From NCBI RefSeq assembly GCF_000317245.1, contig NZ_AJLJ01000371.1:1-64000 (forward strand): a DNA stretch of 64,000 nt, given 5' to 3'. Source of the DNA: Fischerella muscicola SAG 1427-1 = PCC 73103 (GTDB lineage: Bacteria; Cyanobacteriota; Cyanobacteriia; Cyanobacteriales; Nostocaceae). Position 1 is the stretch's first letter. The number at the start of each line of letters is the position of its first letter. Below are positions 61,145-64,000 of the stretch, piece by piece. Below the pieces are notes generated by a model. The model had not been told where the DNA came from. It saw nothing but the letters and a program-made list of their open reading frames with translations, and did not search any database. The translations under genes and the position numbers were made by a program.

Positions 61145-62443
61145 CTAACTGTCTTCCTTGCTTCCTTCCTCAAGACGCTTTTGCCATTCTGCGTCAATTT
61201 GCTTGCTATGCTCAACTTCTTGGTCTATCAAGTCGGTTTCGGTAGAGTATACTAAATCTTCTTTGCCAATAATTTTTTCGGCTGCAAACTGTCCTGCATA
61301 GTCAATTTTTTGTTGTAATTGAGTATCTGCACTTGCTAATACTCTGGCTCGTGCTTGTCTGGTGCGGTTGCGTTCGGCTATTTTATGATTACGCCATTGA
61401 ATCCAGAAATAGCGCACCAAAGGTATTCCCAAGAAACCGATACCATAAGCTAACAGCAGCCAGTAAATCCCTTGAGCAAATGCTACTAGTCCACCTAAGA
61501 CAGCAGCTGCTGTACCATCTCTTAACAAACTTCCGAGAATTAAAGCACCAACAATATTAACTACACCCAACCCAGCACTGAGAAGAATTTGTCCTGATGA
61601 AGCTGCACTAAAACGCCAGGGTAACTCTTCGAGATAGGCTGAAATTGAGCGATCGCGTTTTTTCGTAGCACTGACTTGTAAATCTGGGAAATAGTACACG
61701 ATTTGCCCTTCTGGACTTACTTCTGGGCGACCATTAAAGCGAGTCAATACTGGCAGCATATAATCTTCATACTCTTGTTGATATGTCTCACCAATATCAT
61801 CAAGGTAGGGAGCGATTTGTTCAGCTACTACTGCGTTTTTATTGTTGCGAATTATCGCTGCAATTCCCTTCCAGCGACGTTTTTCTAAATTAGCATTGGG
61901 GTTCCCATCACCAAACAGAAACGAAAATACTGCTTCCAAAAAGTTCAGATCGCTTTGTCTGCGTTCCCGTCGTCGTTCTTGGTTATAGCTATCGTAGTTG
62001 GGACTGAAATACCAAAACAAGTCAGGAAAATAGAAAAAGCCTACGCCAAAATCACCACCGCGATCGCCACTATCACGATCTGAGTTAGCAGACATAATAA
62101 TCACAAGGATGGCGATATAAATTAAGGCAATAGAAGCTATCAATAAAACGCCAAAAGAAATCCGAATTATATAAAACAGGACATTCCAAACTTTTTTCCA
62201 CCACTCCTGCAACTGTAGCCGCAAGTATTTGTTACGTAAGATATCTCGAAAATTGCGCGGAAAAAGGTAAACAATGTCGCCTGATTCCGCAACCTGCATA
62301 TGTCCATTCGCTTCAGATGCAAGTGCTAATAGTCCAGCACTTGCGATTTCGACATTTAATCCTGCCTGGGTTGCCACATCGCCTACCGTGACACGATAAC
62401 CCAATCGTTCTACAGCCTGCATGATGGCGGGATTGGGAGCCAT
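61145..62443 (-). CDS. Conserved membrane protein with N-terminal winged-helix-like region
   Basis: I cannot name the family firmly, though similar proteins are common in cyanobacteria and plastids. The 432 residues have a helix-turn-helix-like start (IMQAVERLGYRVTVGDVATQAGLNVEIASAGLLALASEA). A transmembrane stretch follows (about 88-115), then an aromatic/glycine-rich segment (GGDFGVGFFYFPDLFWYFSP) and a soluble helical part (KGIAAIIRNNKNAVVAEQIAPYLDDI). A C-terminal membrane pair (about 280-340) leads to a charged coiled coil. It starts at ATG 62443. No operon partner. Confidence 0.65.
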   Translation of the reverse strand: MAPNPAIMQAVERLGYRVTVGDVATQAGLNVEIASAGLLALASEANGHMQVAESGDIVYLFPRNFRDILRNKYLRLQLQEWWKKVWNVLFYIIRISFGVLLIASIALIYIAILVIIMSANSDRDSGDRGGDFGVGFFYFPDLFWYFSPNYDSYNQERRRERRQSDLNFLEAVFSFLFGDGNPNANLEKRRWKGIAAIIRNNKNAVVAEQIAPYLDDIGETYQQEYEDYMLPVLTRFNGRPEVSPEGQIVYYFPDLQVSATKKRDRSISAYLEELPWRFSAASSGQILLSAGLGVVNIVGALILGSLLRDGTAAAVLGGLVAFAQGIYWLLLAYGIGFLGIPLVRYFWIQWRNHKIAERNRTRQARARVLASADTQLQQKIDYAGQFAAEKIIGKEDLVYSTETDLIDQEVEHSKQIDAEWQKRLEEGSKEDS

Positions 62444-62857
62444 TGCTCTCCCCTCCTAATTGAAAACTACTCTTTCTTATTCAAGTATAAAGTTTTATTT
62501 TTCGGGACTTGGTGGGGAGATGGGAAGAGAGACATGGAGGACACGGAAGACAAGGGGGAGAAGAATTTTTGTCTACACTTATGAGGCGATGTATTGTCTC
62601 AATCTGTGTTAGTCAAAATCTTTTTACCTCCTAAACTTTCGCTTTTGACATAGTTTCCTCACAATGTACCTTTGGATAGTTATGTCAATACCTAAAAATA
62701 TTTATTAATATAGTTATACAGAAATTAATAGTAGGCAGGAACAATCGGCACATGTAAATCACATGTTTATTCCACTAGTAGCTAAGTTCGCTACTGGTGA
62801 GTTTTGGCAGATATGCAGATTCTTTGCCCATTTTTTAACTAACGGAGACATTAAAGC
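62444..62857. other. Intergenic region with purine-rich repeats
   Basis: Bases 62507-62565 hold GGGGAGATGGGAAGAGAGACATGG-type repeat tracts related to those found inside the kinase genes. The remainder is AT-rich and should hold the promoter of the 62858 gene. No gene seen. Confidence 0.45.
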
Positions 62858-63076
62858 ATGAATAACCAGCAACCTTCTGAACCCAAGGAATTTGTTGGCA
62901 ATCTTAAGAATGGAATTTGGCTGTTTGGCATTTCCTCTTGGTTGTTTGGCATTACAGATAGAAGTATTGCTTCTTTTGCAGATGGATATCTATCTGCACT
63001 AGATCTAACGCAATTATTCACAGCAGCCACATTTTTTGTAGCATGGCTATTTTTAAAGCCTACAACTAATGCATAA
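62858..63076 (+). CDS. Small membrane protein, 72 aa
   Basis: The protein begins MNNQQPSEPKEFVGNLKNG. It has two hydrophobic stretches, IWLFGISSWLFGITDRSIASF and LTQLFTAATFFVAWLFLKP, so it is probably a two-helix or hairpin membrane protein. I do not recognise a family. ATG 62858 has no strong ribosome binding site but follows AACGGAGAC. A candidate terminator is at 63162-63202. The next gene, also encoding a membrane protein, is on the same strand 334 bp later. Confidence 0.55.
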   Translation: MNNQQPSEPKEFVGNLKNGIWLFGISSWLFGITDRSIASFADGYLSALDLTQLFTAATFFVAWLFLKPTTNA

Positions 63077-63161
63077 AAGCAGCTAGGCTTAAGCGATCGA
63101 TAAAGCAACGGGGGGTATGCCAAAATGTGTCAGTATTTTTATTTCATTGGCAATTAAAATC

Positions 63162-63202
63162 AGGGTAATTCTGCAAATATCTACGGATTACCCTAGTTTT
63201 AT
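63162..63202 (+). terminator. Possible terminator downstream of the 62858 gene
   Basis: AGGGTAAT (63162-63169) pairs with ATTACCCT (63187-63194) and is followed by AGTTTTATTC. The loop is 17 bases and the stem only eight, so the call is tentative. Confidence 0.4.
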
Positions 63203-63410
63203 TCAAAAATTTAATATATTAGCCGAAAAGTAACTTAATTTTATTCGCTACGAATTAATGAAATGCTGTAATTGATAATTGGTAATACCAACGATTTCTC
63301 CATACCCAATCCCCAAGATTGTGTGTAGCTCTGAAAACCATCACAAGCTTTTACGCTTCTGTGTTAATCCAAAGCCATGATGGAAAAACCTTCATGGGAG
63401 CTAAAGGATA

Positions 63411-64000
63411 ATGTATTTTAACTTTTTTCTCAGTTCCAGTATTGGAATTGTAGTTTCCGTATTGCTAATTTTTAGTATATTCCAATGGTTTCATGTACCT
63501 TCTGGCAACTTTTTGGATTGGGTGATTGGGGGTGCAAGTTTTTGGTGGTTATTAGTGATTGTGACAGTACCTTGGAATGTCTATTTCAAAGCTAAAGAAG
63601 TATTAGCAGAAGCAGAACAATCCACAGAAAAAGAAATCCCTGTTGATGAAAAACAAGTTAGTTATGTCAAGAGTTTGGCAAAGCGATCGCTCTTAATTGC
63701 CATTGCTTTACACTTAATTTCAGCTATTGGTCTTTATATTCTTGCTGTCAAAGGTATTAGTGCTGTTGGATACTTTGGTTCTGGTGCGGCTTTACTCTTA
63801 ACAGGTTTACGTCCAGCGATCAGTGCTTATGAATATTTATATACACGCTTAACTTCGATTGGTAATGAATGGAAGTATCCCCGTCAAGATATTGTTGAAC
63901 TCCGCAACCGCTTTGATGGGATGGAAGACAGGATGAAGCGTGTAGAAGAACAACTAGATCCCGAAAATTCTTATTCTATAGTAGCCAATCAGCAACGTTA
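63411..64000 (+). CDS. Membrane protein with coiled-coil tail, cut by the window end
   Basis: The ORF opens at ATG 63411 (MYFNFFLSSSIGIVVSVLL) after AAAGGA and stays open to base 64000, giving 196 codons so far. At least four hydrophobic segments are visible: IGIVVSVLLIFSIF, FLDWVIGGASFWWLLVIVTVPW, SLLIAIALHLISAIGLYILAV and ISAVGYFGSGAALLLTG. A polar stretch ends in FDGMEDRMKRVEEQLD, a likely coiled coil. The family is not recognised. The 3' end is missing, so the C-terminal domain cannot be judged. Confidence 0.7.
   Translation, partial: MYFNFFLSSSIGIVVSVLLIFSIFQWFHVPSGNFLDWVIGGASFWWLLVIVTVPWNVYFKAKEVLAEAEQSTEKEIPVDEKQVSYVKSLAKRSLLIAIALHLISAIGLYILAVKGISAVGYFGSGAALLLTGLRPAISAYEYLYTRLTSIGNEWKYPRQDIVELRNRFDGMEDRMKRVEEQLDPENSYSIVANQQR

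Overview
The window comes from a chromosome of a heterocystous-type (Nostocales-like) cyanobacterium. It carries photosystem II subunits (PsbK, PsbM, Psb32), the phycobilisome terminal emitter ApcD, and cyanobacteria-only families (DUF928, DUF4346, phytochrome-type kinases). GCGATCGC (HIP1) sites are frequent. Intergenic DNA is full of heptanucleotide tandem repeats (ATCCAAA, TGACCAA) and small palindromic repeats. There is no rRNA operon, prophage, CRISPR array or intact transposase gene. I found one tRNA, tRNA-Val(TAC).

Layout. 1-4.4 kb: a small HTH protein, comF, a PPC-domain exported protein, cobS and a conserved hypothetical. 4.4-6.9 kb: a fresh-looking MITE lies just upstream of tgt, followed by psbK, a 2Fe-2S ferredoxin and psbM. 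7-17.5 kb, mostly minus strand: a universal stress protein, a DUF928 protein, an M3 oligopeptidase, ileS, and groES-groEL under a perfect CIRCE operator. 17.8-27 kb: a thioredoxin-like ferredoxin, a Ycf29-type response regulator, a glycosyltransferase, asnS, small conserved proteins, an anti-sigma-type kinase, an RlmD-type methyltransferase and apcD, then a gene desert of about 1 kb. 27.4-31.5 kb: purL-purF. 31.5-44 kb: Uma2, NADAR, Psb32, DUF4346, a GNAT protein, a RibD-like reductase, a histidine kinase, a Gfo/Idh oxidoreductase, rnc, a GT9 glycosyltransferase and a pentapeptide membrane protein.

44-54.3 kb is the most unusual part. A fatty-acid desaturase is divergent from a TetR-type regulator fused to a degenerate tyrosine-recombinase domain, and two matching palindromic operators sit between them. 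Next comes a minus-strand signalling block: three histidine kinases, an Rcp1-like receiver and two tandem Crp/Fnr paralogues. A shared GTACG-N4-CGTAC palindrome precedes both Crp genes and the receiver gene. 54.4-64 kb: tRNA-Val, a DUF2227 protein overlapping mazG, a second MITE, an aldehyde dehydrogenase, a broken rubrerythrin gene beside a Rieske protein, a CYTH protein, membrane proteins, and a gene cut by the window end.

Two themes stand out. First, two MITEs with different terminal repeats and perfect target duplications (11 bp and 9 bp) share a four-hairpin core whose stems differ in sequence but still pair. Second, repeats that are normally intergenic also occur in frame inside purL, two histidine kinases and an oxidoreductase, where they encode linkers. 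All functions are inferred from sequence by eye; no database search was run.
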